This document shows, one piece after another, positions 1 to 8,784 of a stretch of 54,260 nt of DNA; within the stretch, counting starts at the first letter, position 1; each line of letters opens with the position of its first letter. The stretch covers positions 1 to 54,260 of the forward strand of contig JAUMXY010000018.1 of NCBI GenBank assembly GCA_030528885.1, written 5' to 3'. The stretch comes from Bacteroidales bacterium. GTDB lineage: Bacteria; Bacteroidota; Bacteroidia; Bacteroidales; Bacteroidaceae. The position numbers were made by a program, and so were the translations under genes. The notes under the pieces were generated by a model. The model saw only the letters and a list, made by a program, of their open reading frames with translations. It did not search any database and had not been told where the DNA came from.

Positions 1-20
1 GACTCCTTTTTTGTTTGAGG

Positions 21-58
21 GAAAGTTGCTATCTTTGCAGCAACTTTCTTTTTTTTGT
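21..58 (+). terminator. Intrinsic terminator of a gene upstream of the window
   Basis: Ten-base arms GAAAGTTGCT (21-30) and AGCAACTTTC (39-48) pair perfectly around an 8-base loop and are followed by a run of T. It probably ends a plus-strand gene lying left of the window. The loop itself contains TATCTTTGC, which resembles a Bacteroidota -7 box. Confidence 0.75.
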
Positions 59-73
59 TTATGGACAGGTCGC

Positions 74-81
74 TATATTTG
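74..81 (+). promoter_or_regulatory. Promoter -7 element (TATATTTG) of the sensor kinase
   Basis: TATATTTG fits the phylum consensus TAnnTTTG and is followed by GC. A T-rich stretch at 51-57 could supply the -33 contact. It predicts a transcript start near 88, about 55 bases before the kinase start codon. Confidence 0.5.
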
Positions 82-143
82 CAAGGGATTTGCGCTGCTA
101 GTTGCTTGTACAATATTTGTATATGCGGTTCGTTATAATTATT

Positions 144-1325
144 ATGCAGATGTTTGAGCGCATACGTAATATTAAATATGTGTTGGTGCTGTTTGCTATC
201 GTAATAGCAATCGGTTCGTTGCTCACTTCAAATTACTTGATTAGCGATTTGGAGAAAGAGGAACGGATTCGCATGGGGGTATGGGCTGAAGCGATGCGTT
301 CGTTGAATAGTGCGGATGAAAATACGGATTTGAATTTGGTTTTGAAGGTTATCAATGGCAACCATACGATACCGGTTATTGTTGTTGATAAGGAAGGTTT
401 GGTGCTTTCTTCTCGCAATGTTCAGAAGTCTTTTGCTGAGAACGAGGACTCGTTAGCGTATCTTTCTTCGTTAGCTCAAGAATATATGAAGAGTGGGCGT
501 GTTATCCGCATAGACATGCCAAGAGAGTATGCGGCAGATGATTTTATCAGTATCTGTTATGATGAGTCACTGATGCTGAAGAGATTAGCTATTTATCCTT
601 TTATTCAGCTTGGCGTGGTTGTGCTTTTTGTTCTTATTGCCATATTTGCTTTATTCTCGGCCATGAGAGCAGAGCAGAATAAGGTGTGGGTAGGTCTTTC
701 TAAAGAGACGGCGCATCAGCTTGGTACTCCAATCTCGAGTCTGACGGCTTGGTGTGAAGTGTTGAGGGAATCATATCCTGATGATGTGCTTTTGCCAGAG
801 ATGGAGAAGGATGTTAAGCGCCTAGAACGTATTGCTGAACGCTTCTCTAAAATTGGTTCTGTTCCAGAGTTACATCCTGAAGATGTTGTGACCGTCTTGG
901 AGAGAGTGGTGCTTTATATGGACAAAAGGACTTCAAGCAAAGTCGTCATTACAACGCATTTCCCCGACGCCCCGGTTGTGGTAGGATTAGTTCCGAGCTT
1001 GTTTGAATGGGTGGCGGAAAACCTGTGTAAGAATGCTGTAGATGCAATGGGAGGGGCAGGCTTGATTGATTTGTTTGTTGATGAGGATGATAAGTTTGTA
1101 TATGTGGAAGTGAAAGATTCGGGCAAGGGCATCTCGAAGTCTAATTTCACCTCGGTGTTCAAGCCTGGCTTTACGACGAAAGAGAGAGGGTGGGGGCTTG
1201 GGCTTTCATTAGCGAAGCGCATAGTTGAGGAATATCATAAAGGCAAGATTTATGTAAAAGAATCGGAAGTAGGTGTTGGAACGACGTTTCGTATAGAATT
1301 GCCCAAAGAGGGTGTGGAAATGTAA
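144..1325 (+). CDS. Membrane-bound sensor histidine kinase
   Basis: Two-component sensor kinase of the inner membrane, 393 residues from this start. A first membrane segment (about 12-30) and a second (about 148-173) frame a periplasmic sensing region of about 115 residues. The cytoplasmic part has the H-box ETAHQLGTPISS (phospho-His near 191), an N-box (ENLCKNAVDAM near 292), DSGKG (325) and GWGLGLSLAKR (349) of the ATPase lid. No HAMP or PAS domain is evident between membrane and H-box. No response regulator lies next to it, so the partner is unknown (orphan kinase). In-frame upstream starts at 102 and 123 exist; ATG 144 (or 150) is preferred because it puts only a short basic segment before the first membrane helix. 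Confidence 0.85.
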   Translation: MQMFERIRNIKYVLVLFAIVIAIGSLLTSNYLISDLEKEERIRMGVWAEAMRSLNSADENTDLNLVLKVINGNHTIPVIVVDKEGLVLSSRNVQKSFAENEDSLAYLSSLAQEYMKSGRVIRIDMPREYAADDFISICYDESLMLKRLAIYPFIQLGVVVLFVLIAIFALFSAMRAEQNKVWVGLSKETAHQLGTPISSLTAWCEVLRESYPDDVLLPEMEKDVKRLERIAERFSKIGSVPELHPEDVVTVLERVVLYMDKRTSSKVVITTHFPDAPVVVGLVPSLFEWVAENLCKNAVDAMGGAGLIDLFVDEDDKFVYVEVKDSGKGISKSNFTSVFKPGFTTKERGWGLGLSLAKRIVEEYHKGKIYVKESEVGVGTTFRIELPKEGVEM

Positions 1326-1406
1326 AAGTATATGTTCTTGCTTGTGATTTTGTTCGTGCCGTGGAAAAAGTTGCGTTATTTTAATCTTATTTATAAAATT
1401 TATTTG

Positions 1407-1414
1407 TAACTTTG
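1407..1414 (+). promoter_or_regulatory. Promoter -7 element (TAACTTTG) of the yceD-rpmF-fabH operon
   Basis: TAACTTTGC matches the Bacteroidota -7 consensus. No clear TTTG lies 19 bases upstream, so the -33 part is weak. The predicted transcript start near 1420 leaves a leader of about 11 bases before ATG 1432, which argues against the ATG at 1423. Confidence 0.55.
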
Positions 1415-1431
1415 CACTCCGAATGGGTATA

Positions 1432-2004
1432 ATGAATACTTATAAGATTGATTTGTTGAGTTCGCGACTTGAAGGTTCCACTTTCGAGTTTAATATTGGT
1501 GATGACTTTTTTGCTGATATTGATGGACTCTTGCAGCGTGGCGATATTCATACTACGGTAGAGTGTTTAAGCGCTGGCACATTCTTTAATTTTCAGATCC
1601 ATAGCGTCGGGACTGTCGTTGTTCCTTGTGACCGCTGTTTGTCAGATCTTGAATTGCGGATTGAGACTACAGACGTTTTATGCGTGAAGTTAGGAGATGA
1701 TTATTCCGATGAAGGTGACTGTGTTATTGTTCCTGAGGCAGAAGGTTACCTAGACCTTGCACAGTTCATCTATGAATTTATAGCGCTTAGCATGCCGATG
1801 ACGCATTGTCATGAACCTGGGAAATGTGACGATGCGATGATGGACGAACTCAGCCGCCATCAATCCACCCGAAGTGGAGCAGAGGATGATGAGAATGCAG
1901 GTTCAGAGAATGGTAGTGCAGGCGAAAAGTCTCTTGGCGAAGATTCCGTTGAGCTGGCAGACAGCCGCTGGGCAGTACTGAAACAGTTAAAAGATAAACA
2001 ATAA
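1432..2004 (+). CDS. YceD/DUF177-family protein
   Basis: A 190-residue member of the YceD (DUF177) family, which in many bacteria is encoded directly before rpmF and in E. coli affects 23S rRNA accumulation. Visible marks are the CDRCL motif in the first half, the SMPMTHCHEPGKC segment, an acidic low-complexity stretch (about 145-170) and the usual C-terminal DSRWAVLKQLKD. The Cys pairs suggest a metal site. It is followed after 13 bases by L32 and then FabH, the widespread yceD-rpmF-fabH order, so co-transcription from the promoter at 1407 is likely. ATG 1423 is an alternative start adding three residues. The exact molecular role is not shown by the sequence. Confidence 0.85.
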   Translation: MNTYKIDLLSSRLEGSTFEFNIGDDFFADIDGLLQRGDIHTTVECLSAGTFFNFQIHSVGTVVVPCDRCLSDLELRIETTDVLCVKLGDDYSDEGDCVIVPEAEGYLDLAQFIYEFIALSMPMTHCHEPGKCDDAMMDELSRHQSTRSGAEDDENAGSENGSAGEKSLGEDSVELADSRWAVLKQLKDKQ

Positions 2005-2017
2005 AAAATAGAAAAAA

Positions 2018-2203
2018 ATGGCACATCCTAAAAGAAGACAGTCTAAGACTCGTACAAGAAAGAGAAGAACTCATGACGTTGCAGTAGCTCCAACACTCGC
2101 AGTATGTCCAAACTGCGGTGAGTTTTACGTTTACCACACTGTATGCTCTGCATGCGGTTACTATCGTGGTAAGGTTGCTATTGTAAAGGAAGCTGCAATT
2201 TAA
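2018..2203 (+). CDS. rpmF: 50S ribosomal protein L32
   Basis: Small basic protein of the large ribosomal subunit, 61 residues, the normal length. It starts MAHPKRRQSKTRTRKRRTH, rich in Arg and Lys for rRNA contact, and carries an intact zinc ribbon CPNCGE...CSACGYY (Cys pairs near residues 31/34 and 46/49), so this is the zinc-binding (C+) form. It lies between yceD (13-base gap) and fabH (15-base gap), the conserved operon joining ribosome and fatty-acid synthesis. Confidence 0.97.
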   Translation: MAHPKRRQSKTRTRKRRTHDVAVAPTLAVCPNCGEFYVYHTVCSACGYYRGKVAIVKEAAI

Positions 2204-2218
2204 TAAACATCCTCTCTT

Positions 2219-3304
2219 ATGGGAAAGATAAATGCTGTTATAACAGGTGTAGGTGGATGGGTTCCTACTTATATCCTCGACAACGAGGAAATGTCTACTA
2301 TCGTTGATACAAGCGATGAGTGGATTATGGAGCGCATAGGCGTAAAGACTCGCCACATCCTTAAGCCTCAAGAAGGTATAGGCACTTCATTCATGATGAA
2401 GAAGGCTGTTAAGCAACTTCTTGATAAGACAGGTGCAGACCCTGAGTCTATCGAGGCTGTGCTTGTTGCGACAACGACACCAGATTACCATTTCCCTTCC
2501 ACTGCTTCGCTTATTATTGGTGAATTCGGCATGAAGAACGCCTTTGGCTTCGATATGCAGTCTGCTTGTGCAGGTTTCCTTTATGCAATGGAAACAGGTG
2601 CCAATTATATCCGTGGCGGCCGATTCAAACGCATTATAATTTGTGGTGGTGATCAAATGTCATCTGTGACAAATTATGAGGACCGCAACACTTGCCCTAT
2701 CTTTGCAGATGGCGCAGCTTGCGTGCTGATGGAAGCGACAGAAGAGGATTATGGTCTCATGGACAGCTATCTTCGTGTTGACGGAAAAGGTTATGACCAC
2801 CTCCACAAAGCAGCAGGCGGTTCAGCAATACCATCAACTCATGAGTCTGTAGACCAGCGCCTTCATTATGTCTATCAGGAAGGACGCGCAGTGTTTAAGC
2901 ATGCAGTGACCAACATGTCAGATGCTGTAGAGCAAGTGGCTACGCGCAACAATCTGACCAAAGATGATATAGCGTGGATCATCCCTCATCAGGCAAATGT
3001 TCGTATCGAGAGCGCAGTTGCTCGTCGCATCGGTGTTGAAGAAGAACATGTGATGATAAACGTAGATCACATGGCGAACACTTCAGCAGGCACTTTGCCA
3101 CTTTGCCTTTGGGAGTATGAGCCTCAATTGAAGAAGGGTGACAAGCTCATCTTCACAGCCTTCGGAGCAGGTTTCTCTTGGGGCGCAAGCTACATGATTT
3201 GGGGCTATGACGGCAGCAAGTTTGCAGATACGCCAGCCGAGTTCTACAAAGAAGGACAGATTAGCCGTGAAGAGTGGTATGCTAAGAGAGGTGTTCAGTT
3301 CTAG
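2219..3304 (+). CDS. fabH: 3-oxoacyl-ACP synthase III (KAS III)
   Basis: Starts fatty-acid synthesis by condensing acetyl-CoA (or a branched acyl-CoA) with malonyl-ACP in the cytoplasm. The catalytic triad is visible: Cys117 in MQSACAGF, His in IIPHQANVR and Asn in [10 protein letters not shown]. At 361 residues it is some 25-40 longer than typical FabH; the excess is a C-terminal tail after the SWGASYMIW segment (tail contains [18 protein letters not shown]). Such tails are known in Bacteroidota KAS III, but I cannot say what this one does. Last gene of the operon before a strong terminator at 3332. Confidence 0.93.
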   Translation: MGKINAVITGVGGWVPTYILDNEEMSTIVDTSDEWIMERIGVKTRHILKPQEGIGTSFMMKKAVKQLLDKTGADPESIEAVLVATTTPDYHFPSTASLIIGEFGMKNAFGFDMQSACAGFLYAMETGANYIRGGRFKRIIICGGDQMSSVTNYEDRNTCPIFADGAACVLMEATEEDYGLMDSYLRVDGKGYDHLHKAAGGSAIPSTHESVDQRLHYVYQEGRAVFKHAVTNMSDAVEQVATRNNLTKDDIAWIIPHQANVRIESAVARRIGVEEEHVMINVDHMANTSAGTLPLCLWEYEPQLKKGDKLIFTAFGAGFSWGASYMIWGYDGSKFADTPAEFYKEGQISREEWYAKRGVQF

Positions 3305-3331
3305 TCGCTGACCCTTCCCATACATAAAAAC

Positions 3332-3370
3332 AAGAGGGCGCATCGCACAAACGGTGCGCCCTCTTTGGTT
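3332..3370 (+). terminator. Terminator after fabH
   Basis: AAGAGGGCGCA (3332-3342) pairs perfectly with TGCGCCCTCTT (3355-3365) across a 12-base loop and is followed by TTGGTTGTT. A strong GC-rich 11-bp stem. Confidence 0.8.
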
Positions 3371-3458
3371 GTTAAAGGAACGTGTCCTGTTCTGCCAGTG
3401 TAGAACGGCCGAGCTGGTTGAGGTAACATTAAATTCATAAACTAACGAACTCTTTTAT

Positions 3459-4340
3459 ATGCACAAATCCGGTTTCGTAAACATAGTAGGAAATCCCAAT
3501 GTGGGCAAGTCCACGCTGATGAATCTGTTGGTAGGCGAGAGAATCTCCATCGCGACCTTCAAGGCGCAGACCACCCGTCATCGCATCATGGGCATCATCA
3601 ACGATGAAGATGCCCAAATCGTATTCTCAGACACTCCAGGCGTGTTGAAGCCAAACTATAAGTTGCAAGAATCCATGCTGGCATTCTCCGAAAGCGCTTT
3701 GGTCGACGCCGATGTACTGCTTTACGTGACCGACCCCATGGAGAAAGTCGATAAGAACGCAGACTTCTTAGCGAAGGTAGCGCAGATGGAAGTCCCTGTG
3801 TTAGTGCTAATCAACAAGATAGACCTGACAGACGAGAAAAACCTCGTCACTCTGGTAGACCAGTGGCATGAACTGCTGCCGAAAGCAGAAATCGTGCCTA
3901 TCTCCGCCTTGCATCGGTTCAATGTTCAGCCTGTTTTAGACCGAATCAAAGAGCTTCTGCCCGAATGTCCACCTTACTTTGAAAAGGACCAATTGACCGA
4001 CAAGCCCGCAAGGTTCTTCGTGACAGAGATTATCCGTGAGAAGATACTTCTCTTCTACGACAAGGAAATTCCTTATTCTGTAGAGGTCGGCGTGGAAAGC
4101 TTCAAGGAAGACAAGACTCACATCCACATCAATGCCGTTATCTACGTTGAGCGCGACAGCCAAAAAGGCATCATCATCGGCCATGGCGGCAAGGCACTGA
4201 AGAAGGTGGCTACCGAAGCCCGCAAGAGCCTGGAGAAGTTCTTTGGCAAGAGCATCTATCTTGAGACATTCGTAAAAGTAGACAAGGATTGGCGAAACTC
4301 TACCAGGTCCTTGAACCTGTTTGGGTACAATCCTGAATAG
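3459..4340 (+). CDS. era: Ribosome-assembly GTPase Era
   Basis: Essential GTPase that binds the 3' end of 16S rRNA and checks maturation of the 30S subunit. At 293 residues it has the usual length. The G1 motif GNPNVGKS (about 11-18), G3 DTPG, G4 NKID and a C-terminal KH domain with IIIGHGGKALKKVATEAR are all present. It stands alone: fabH ends 154 bases upstream behind a terminator, and a terminator follows at 4374. Codon use is richer in C than in neighbouring der, though both are on the plus strand. Confidence 0.95.
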   Translation: MHKSGFVNIVGNPNVGKSTLMNLLVGERISIATFKAQTTRHRIMGIINDEDAQIVFSDTPGVLKPNYKLQESMLAFSESALVDADVLLYVTDPMEKVDKNADFLAKVAQMEVPVLVLINKIDLTDEKNLVTLVDQWHELLPKAEIVPISALHRFNVQPVLDRIKELLPECPPYFEKDQLTDKPARFFVTEIIREKILLFYDKEIPYSVEVGVESFKEDKTHIHINAVIYVERDSQKGIIIGHGGKALKKVATEARKSLEKFFGKSIYLETFVKVDKDWRNSTRSLNLFGYNPE

Positions 4341-4373
4341 ACAAGAGAGGACATTCCCCTCATTATATCCTGC

Positions 4374-4414
4374 AAAGGAGTCGGGGCTCTACAAGAAACC
4401 TGACTCCTTTTTTT
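4374..4414 (+). terminator. Terminator after era
   Basis: AAAGGAGTCGGG (4374-4385) pairs with CCTGACTCCTTT (4399-4410) with one mismatch, then TTTT. Typical rho-independent terminator. Confidence 0.8.
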
Positions 4415-5258
4415 ACGTGAGTCCGACGCAAGGATTAGGTTATAATCCTGCTTTTGTCAAAGATGAATAATGAGGGTTAACGAATACTTTCAACTGTGTT
4501 TTTCTTCTGTTTCCCACTGCAAAGATGCAACATTCGTTCGCTCAAGTTGTTGTCTTTTTCTAATGGCTTCAGTTTGAGTGCGATGCAATCCTTCTCTTCT
4601 TTCAGGTGACTCAAAATGCTTATTGTTGTCCAAATCGTACCCCTCGGGTCCGATGCACCGTACCCCTCGGGTCCCCTATGGCGGACCCGAGGGGTACGGT
4701 ATATTAAACTATGGTCTTAAGCAGCATAGCTGTCGGGTGTACATTCCTTTCTTCTGATGCGATTCTGGCAAAATAATCTGAGATGTGTGGCATGATAAGA
4801 TGATGCAGTTAGATGTTATGCATTAACCTATCATTAAGGAAGTCCACATAAAAAGGCGTGAGCCTTCTTATGCGTTCACCGAGGCAGCCTAGGAATGTGT
4901 AACCTCTGTCCGTACTTAAGAATGATTGCTCACGCCGCCTAGGGATTCTTGCTAAGCAAACGTTGTTTTCGATGATTTGGATGTACTTGATGGCAAAGTT
5001 ACACATTCATTTATATATAAGAAAGGAATTGCGGGCTTATTTTTGTTCGTTCCTTGGGTTGGGCGTGAAAGATTGTTGTTTTGTTGCCCGTCATGGAGGG
5101 GAGTGTACGCGTTAAGAGGGGGGCGCGTGGCTTTCTTGTAAGGCACTTTTATTGAAAAAACACAGATAGATTTGCTTTTTCTCTCGCTTGTTCGTGCCTT
5201 TGAGACTTTGTCTTAGGTGCTTTCGCTTGACAATAAGAATCAAAAAAGTTTTTTTTAT
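4415..5258. other. Long gene-poor gap between era and der
   Basis: Apart from the palindromic repeat at 4636-4700, this stretch contains an inverted repeat GGCGTGAGC (4855-4863) / GCTCACGCC (4928-4936) enclosing about 64 bases. A minus-strand open frame of 65 codons (4809-5006) overlaps that repeat. I see no recognisable protein family, tRNA or other RNA. Base composition is AT-rich and irregular, consistent with decayed sequence. Confidence 0.5.
4636..4700. repeat. Three-module palindromic repeat, copy 1
   Basis: Three related modules: CGTACCCCTCGGGTCCG (4636-4652), ACCGTACCCCTCGGGTCC (4657-4674) and its exact inverse GGACCCGAGGGGTACGGT (4683-4700), the last two separated by the 8-base loop CCTATGGC. 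The 18-bp stem is perfect. No T-run follows on either side, so it does not look like an ordinary terminator. The same architecture recurs at 17518 and 43204. Confidence 0.85.
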
Positions 5259-5289
5259 TTTGTATTGTCCTCACTTATTTGTACCTTTG
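5259..5289 (+). promoter_or_regulatory. Promoter of der (TTTG-19-TACCTTTG)
   Basis: TTTG (5259-5262), a 19-base spacer and TACCTTTG (5282-5289) form a textbook Bacteroidota promoter. Transcription should start near 5295, giving a leader of almost 140 bases before der. The leader can fold: CCTTATCC and GGATGAGG around GCA, enclosed by CTGCC (5305) and GGCAG (5345). Confidence 0.75.
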
Positions 5290-5433
5290 CATCTGATTTT
5301 CAAGCTGCCTCGGCCTTATCCGCAGGATGAGGGGAGCCATCTGGGGCAGTGAGTATTAACCCGAAAAAGGTGATAATGGCTATCAGTTCTTTAATGGACG
5401 CTTAAGGAATTACTGAAAAATTACCGAAAGATT

Positions 5434-6747
5434 ATGGCAAATTTAGTAGCGATTGTGGGTCGCCCCAATGTGGGTAAGTCAACCTTGTTTAATAGATTGA
5501 CGAAGACTCGCCATGCGATTGTGAGTGATGAGGCGGGCACTACGCGTGACCGTCAGTATGGCAAGTGCGAATGGGGAAACAAGGAGTTTTCTGTGGTCGA
5601 TACTGGCGGCTGGGTGGTGAACTCGGATGATGTGTTTGAGGAGGAGATACGCCGTCAGGTGCTCATCGCGATTGAGGAGTGTGACGTCATCTTGTTTATG
5701 GTTGACGTGAAGACGGGCGTGACAGACCTGGATATGGCGGTTGCTAACATTCTGCGTCGCAGCAAGCTCCCGACGTTCTTGGTGTCTAACAAGGTGGACA
5801 GCAATGAACTTCGCTATGATGCTGCCGAGTTCTACAGCTTGGGTCTTGGCGATCCTTTCTGCATCAGTTCCCTGACTGGCAGCGGGACTGGCGATTTGCT
5901 GGACGCTGTGGTGGCGAGCTTTACGAAGGAGATGACTGAGGTGATAGAGGAGGACATTCCGCGCATTGCTGTGGTGGGTCGTCCGAATGCGGGCAAGTCG
6001 TCTATCATTAATGCGTTTCTTGATGATAACCGAAACGTGGTGACGGATATTGCCGGTACTACTCGCGATTCTATCTACACGAAGTATGAGAAGTTTGGCT
6101 TTAACTTCTATCTGGTTGATACGGCGGGCATCCGCAAGAAGAATAAGGTAACGGAAGACCTTGAGTACTACTCTGTTATGCGCAGCATTCGTGCCATCGA
6201 GAACTCTGATGTGTGTGTGCTGATGGTAGATGCCACTCGCGGTATTGAGGGTCAGGACATCAACATCTTCCAGCTGATTCAGAAGAATCAGAAGGGGCTT
6301 GTGGTGGTGGTGAACAAGTGGGACTTGGTGGAGGACAAGAGCAACGAGGCTATCCGCTATTTTGAGCGTGCCATTCGCGATCGTTTCGCGCCGTTCACAG
6401 ACTTTACGATTATCTTTGCTTCTGCTGTGACGAAGCAGCGCATCTTCCGTGTGCTTGAAGAGGCGCAGAAGGTGTATGACGTGCGCACGAAGAAGGTCTC
6501 TACAGCTAAGCTGAACGAGGTGATGCTTCCTATCATAGAGGCAACTCCGCCGCCATCGCTGAAGGGCAAGTACATCAAGATTAAGTATGTGATGCAGATT
6601 CCGGAGACGAGAGTTCCATCTTTCGTGTTCTATGCAAATCTGCCGCAGTATGTGAAGGAGCCTTACAAGCGATTCCTTGAGAACCAGATTCGCGAGCATT
6701 GGGACTTCAAGGGCACGCCTATCAATATTTATATCAGACAGAAGTAA
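5434..6747 (+). CDS. der: Double-domain ribosome-assembly GTPase Der (EngA)
   Basis: GTPase with two tandem G domains and a C-terminal KH-like domain, needed for 50S subunit assembly. 437 residues, normal for the family. First domain: GRPNVGKST near residue 9, DTGG, NKVD. Second domain: GRPNAGKSS near 184, DTAG, NKWD. The KH-like domain covers about 350-437 and ends [18 protein letters not shown] 5434 lies about 140 bases downstream of a good promoter. The coding strand is very rich in G (24 G against 9 C in 6301-6360). The lipoprotein gene at 6759 follows after 11 bases. Confidence 0.96.
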   Translation: MANLVAIVGRPNVGKSTLFNRLTKTRHAIVSDEAGTTRDRQYGKCEWGNKEFSVVDTGGWVVNSDDVFEEEIRRQVLIAIEECDVILFMVDVKTGVTDLDMAVANILRRSKLPTFLVSNKVDSNELRYDAAEFYSLGLGDPFCISSLTGSGTGDLLDAVVASFTKEMTEVIEEDIPRIAVVGRPNAGKSSIINAFLDDNRNVVTDIAGTTRDSIYTKYEKFGFNFYLVDTAGIRKKNKVTEDLEYYSVMRSIRAIENSDVCVLMVDATRGIEGQDINIFQLIQKNQKGLVVVVNKWDLVEDKSNEAIRYFERAIRDRFAPFTDFTIIFASAVTKQRIFRVLEEAQKVYDVRTKKVSTAKLNEVMLPIIEATPPPSLKGKYIKIKYVMQIPETRVPSFVFYANLPQYVKEPYKRFLENQIREHWDFKGTPINIYIRQK

Positions 6748-6758
6748 AAGCTTGCCGG

Positions 6759-7163
6759 ATGAGAACGTTACGCGCAATTGTTGTTGGCTTGCTGGCTGTA
6801 TGCTTTGCGTCTTGCCAATGGGGCGAGAAGCGTCCGGAGGATGCTCCCAAAGAGGCGTTGGAGAAAGCGCTGGAGGCATTGGCGGAAGAGGATTATGACG
6901 CATATCTGAGCTATGTGGATTTTGGCATGGAGCTGGATTCGCTGCAGGAGGCCTCGATGCGCAATGTTGTGCGCCAGCATCAGGAGTGGAAACGGGCAGA
7001 GCGGGCAGCGGTGATGGCTGTTGAGGTGATTGATGTTCATTTGCAGAGCGATAGTGTCTGCATGGCGCATTATCAGTATGTGTTTGCCGACAGTACGAAG
7101 GAGATTGTTTCGCAGAAGATGGTGCGTCAGGGCTCTGACTGGAAAATTAGATTCAGAAACTGA
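6759..7163 (+). CDS. Small secreted lipoprotein, DUF4878-like
   Basis: A 134-residue predicted lipoprotein: MRTLRAIVVGLLAVCFASC is a type II signal peptide with lipobox FASC and lipidated Cys19. The rest is an acidic helical region followed by a beta-rich part ending GSDWKIRFRN, a pattern resembling DUF4878/NTF2-like lipoproteins common in Bacteroidota. Role unknown. ATG 6759 is chosen because it begins directly with the signal peptide; the longer frame from 6699 overlaps der. It lies 11 bases after der and 39 before the symporter, so it may be co-transcribed with both. Confidence 0.75.
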   Translation: MRTLRAIVVGLLAVCFASCQWGEKRPEDAPKEALEKALEALAEEDYDAYLSYVDFGMELDSLQEASMRNVVRQHQEWKRAERAAVMAVEVIDVHLQSDSVCMAHYQYVFADSTKEIVSQKMVRQGSDWKIRFRN

Positions 7164-7202
7164 CAGCGGCATATAAGTTGTATGTAATGAAGGAGTAAGC
7201 GT

Positions 7203-8579
7203 ATGGCAGGTAAGAATTTTTTTGCATCTAAGGCAGGGGCGATACTGGCTGCGGCAGGCAGCGCCGTGGGCTTGGGCAATGTGTGGCGATTCCCGACTGA
7301 GGCAGGCACGAACGGTGGTGCTGCTTTTATCCTTATCTATGTGCTGTTCATGCTGTTTCTTGCCACGCCCATCATGGTGACGGAGTTCACCATCGGTCGT
7401 TATGGCGGCAGCGATGTGAGCGACTCCTTTCACAAGATGTGTGGCGGAAAGCGCGGCTGGAAGTGGATGGGCCTGGTGCCTGTTGTGGGCGGCTTTCTGG
7501 TGCTGAGCTACTATGTAGTTGTGGCTGGCTGGACATTGTACTACGCTTATGAGGCGGTGACGGGCGGCTTTATGCACAAGTCGGCAGATGATTTCTCGGC
7601 AGACTTTGCAGCGTTTTCTTCCGACCCGGTGCAGCCCTTGATATGGGTGGCGCTCATCATGGCGATGACTTGCGGCATTGTGGCGCTTGGGGTGCAGAAT
7701 GGCATTGAGAAGGCTTCGAAGATTATGATGCCGATGCTATTTGTCGCTATCATAGTGCTTGTGGTCAATTCCCTGTCCCTTCCCAATGCAGCTCTGGGAC
7801 TTAAGTTCCTTTTTCAGCCAGACTTCTCGAAGGTGACAAGCTCGGTCGTCCTCAGCGCGATGGGACAAGCACTGTTCTCGCTCAGCGTGGGATTGGGGTG
7901 CTTGTGCACCTATGCGTGCTATTTCCGCAAGGATGTGAATTTGATGAATGACGGCTTGAGGGTGGCGGGCATTGACACGACTGTGGCGCTGATGAGCGGA
8001 CTTATCATCTTCCCGGCAGTTTACTCTGTGCCGGGATTGCAGCCAGATGCAGGACCTTCGCTTGTTTTCATCACGTTGCCCAATGTGTTCCAGCAGCTTT
8101 TTGGCGATGTTCCCTTCTTGGCATACATCTTTTCATTGGCTTTCTATTTGCTGCTTGTCATGGCAGCATTGACCAGCAGCATTTCCATGCTGGAGATGGC
8201 GGCTGTGTATTTTCATAAGAAATTTGGCATCTCCCGTCCTTGGGCGGCGGTGATGGTCAGCGCTGTGTGCATGGTGATGGCGACCTTCTGCTCTTTGGCA
8301 TTTGGCGCATGGAAGGATGTCCTGATTTTTGGCATGAATTTCTTTGACCTCTTCGATTTTCTTGTTGCCAAGTTCATTATGCCAATAGGCGGAATGCTGA
8401 TGTGCATCTTCCTTGGCTGGGTGGTTGACGAGAAGGTGCTGCGTGCCGAGATGACGAACAACGGCACCATCAAGAGCCCGCTGTATCCTGTGTATCGTTT
8501 CATCATACGATATCTTGCTCCTCTCTGTATTATGCTCGTCTTTGCCAACGAATTGGGAATGTTCAGCTTCTTGAAGTAA
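7203..8579 (+). CDS. Sodium-dependent transporter, neurotransmitter:sodium symporter (SNF/LeuT) family
   Basis: Inner-membrane Na+-coupled symporter, probably for an amino acid or related amine; the substrate cannot be read from sequence. The N-terminal family signature is clear (GAILAAAGSAVGLGNVWRFP near residue 10), matching the TM1 substrate- and sodium-binding segment of LeuT. At 458 residues with about 11 hydrophobic segments it has the usual bacterial length. It follows the lipoprotein after 39 bases and is closed by a terminator at 8609. Confidence 0.9.
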   Translation: MAGKNFFASKAGAILAAAGSAVGLGNVWRFPTEAGTNGGAAFILIYVLFMLFLATPIMVTEFTIGRYGGSDVSDSFHKMCGGKRGWKWMGLVPVVGGFLVLSYYVVVAGWTLYYAYEAVTGGFMHKSADDFSADFAAFSSDPVQPLIWVALIMAMTCGIVALGVQNGIEKASKIMMPMLFVAIIVLVVNSLSLPNAALGLKFLFQPDFSKVTSSVVLSAMGQALFSLSVGLGCLCTYACYFRKDVNLMNDGLRVAGIDTTVALMSGLIIFPAVYSVPGLQPDAGPSLVFITLPNVFQQLFGDVPFLAYIFSLAFYLLLVMAALTSSISMLEMAAVYFHKKFGISRPWAAVMVSAVCMVMATFCSLAFGAWKDVLIFGMNFFDLFDFLVAKFIMPIGGMLMCIFLGWVVDEKVLRAEMTNNGTIKSPLYPVYRFIIRYLAPLCIMLVFANELGMFSFLK

Positions 8580-8608
8580 GAAAATCATTGTTCCATTATT
8601 CGCATATT

Positions 8609-8640
8609 GCCGCATGCCTGTTAGCCATGCGGCTTTTTTG
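8609..8640 (+). terminator. Terminator after the symporter
   Basis: GCCGCATG (8609-8616) pairs with CATGCGGC (8626-8633), followed by TTTTTTG. Confidence 0.8.
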
Positions 8641-8679
8641 TATAGTGCATAATGAAAGTTTACGGCTTTCTTACGCCTT

Positions 8680-8759
8680 CACCGCCTACATGATAGTTTA
8701 AACACCGTGTATGAGATATTCCAAACGCGATGTTCTAAATATTATGTAGGCGGTGTTTA
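8680..8759. repeat. Inverted repeat with competing pairings
   Basis: CACCGCCTACAT (8680-8691) is the exact inverse of ATGTAGGCGGTG (8744-8755). A second pair, TAAACACCG (8699-8707) with CGGTGTTTA (8751-8759), shares part of the right arm, so the two hairpins exclude each other. It lies between two convergent genes and has no T-run. Confidence 0.6.
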
Positions 8760-8784
8760 TGTGGGGGAAATGTAGATAAAAGAT

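Noticed and set aside
4809-5006. Possible small minus-strand gene of 65 codons
   Set aside because: No promoter, no recognisable family, and it overlaps an inverted repeat. Kept only as a note under the era-der gap.
5479-6903. A 474-codon open frame antisense to der
   Set aside because: It mirrors the G-rich codon pattern of der, has a His/Arg/Leu-rich composition typical of antisense frames, no domain and no promoter. Der itself is unmistakable.
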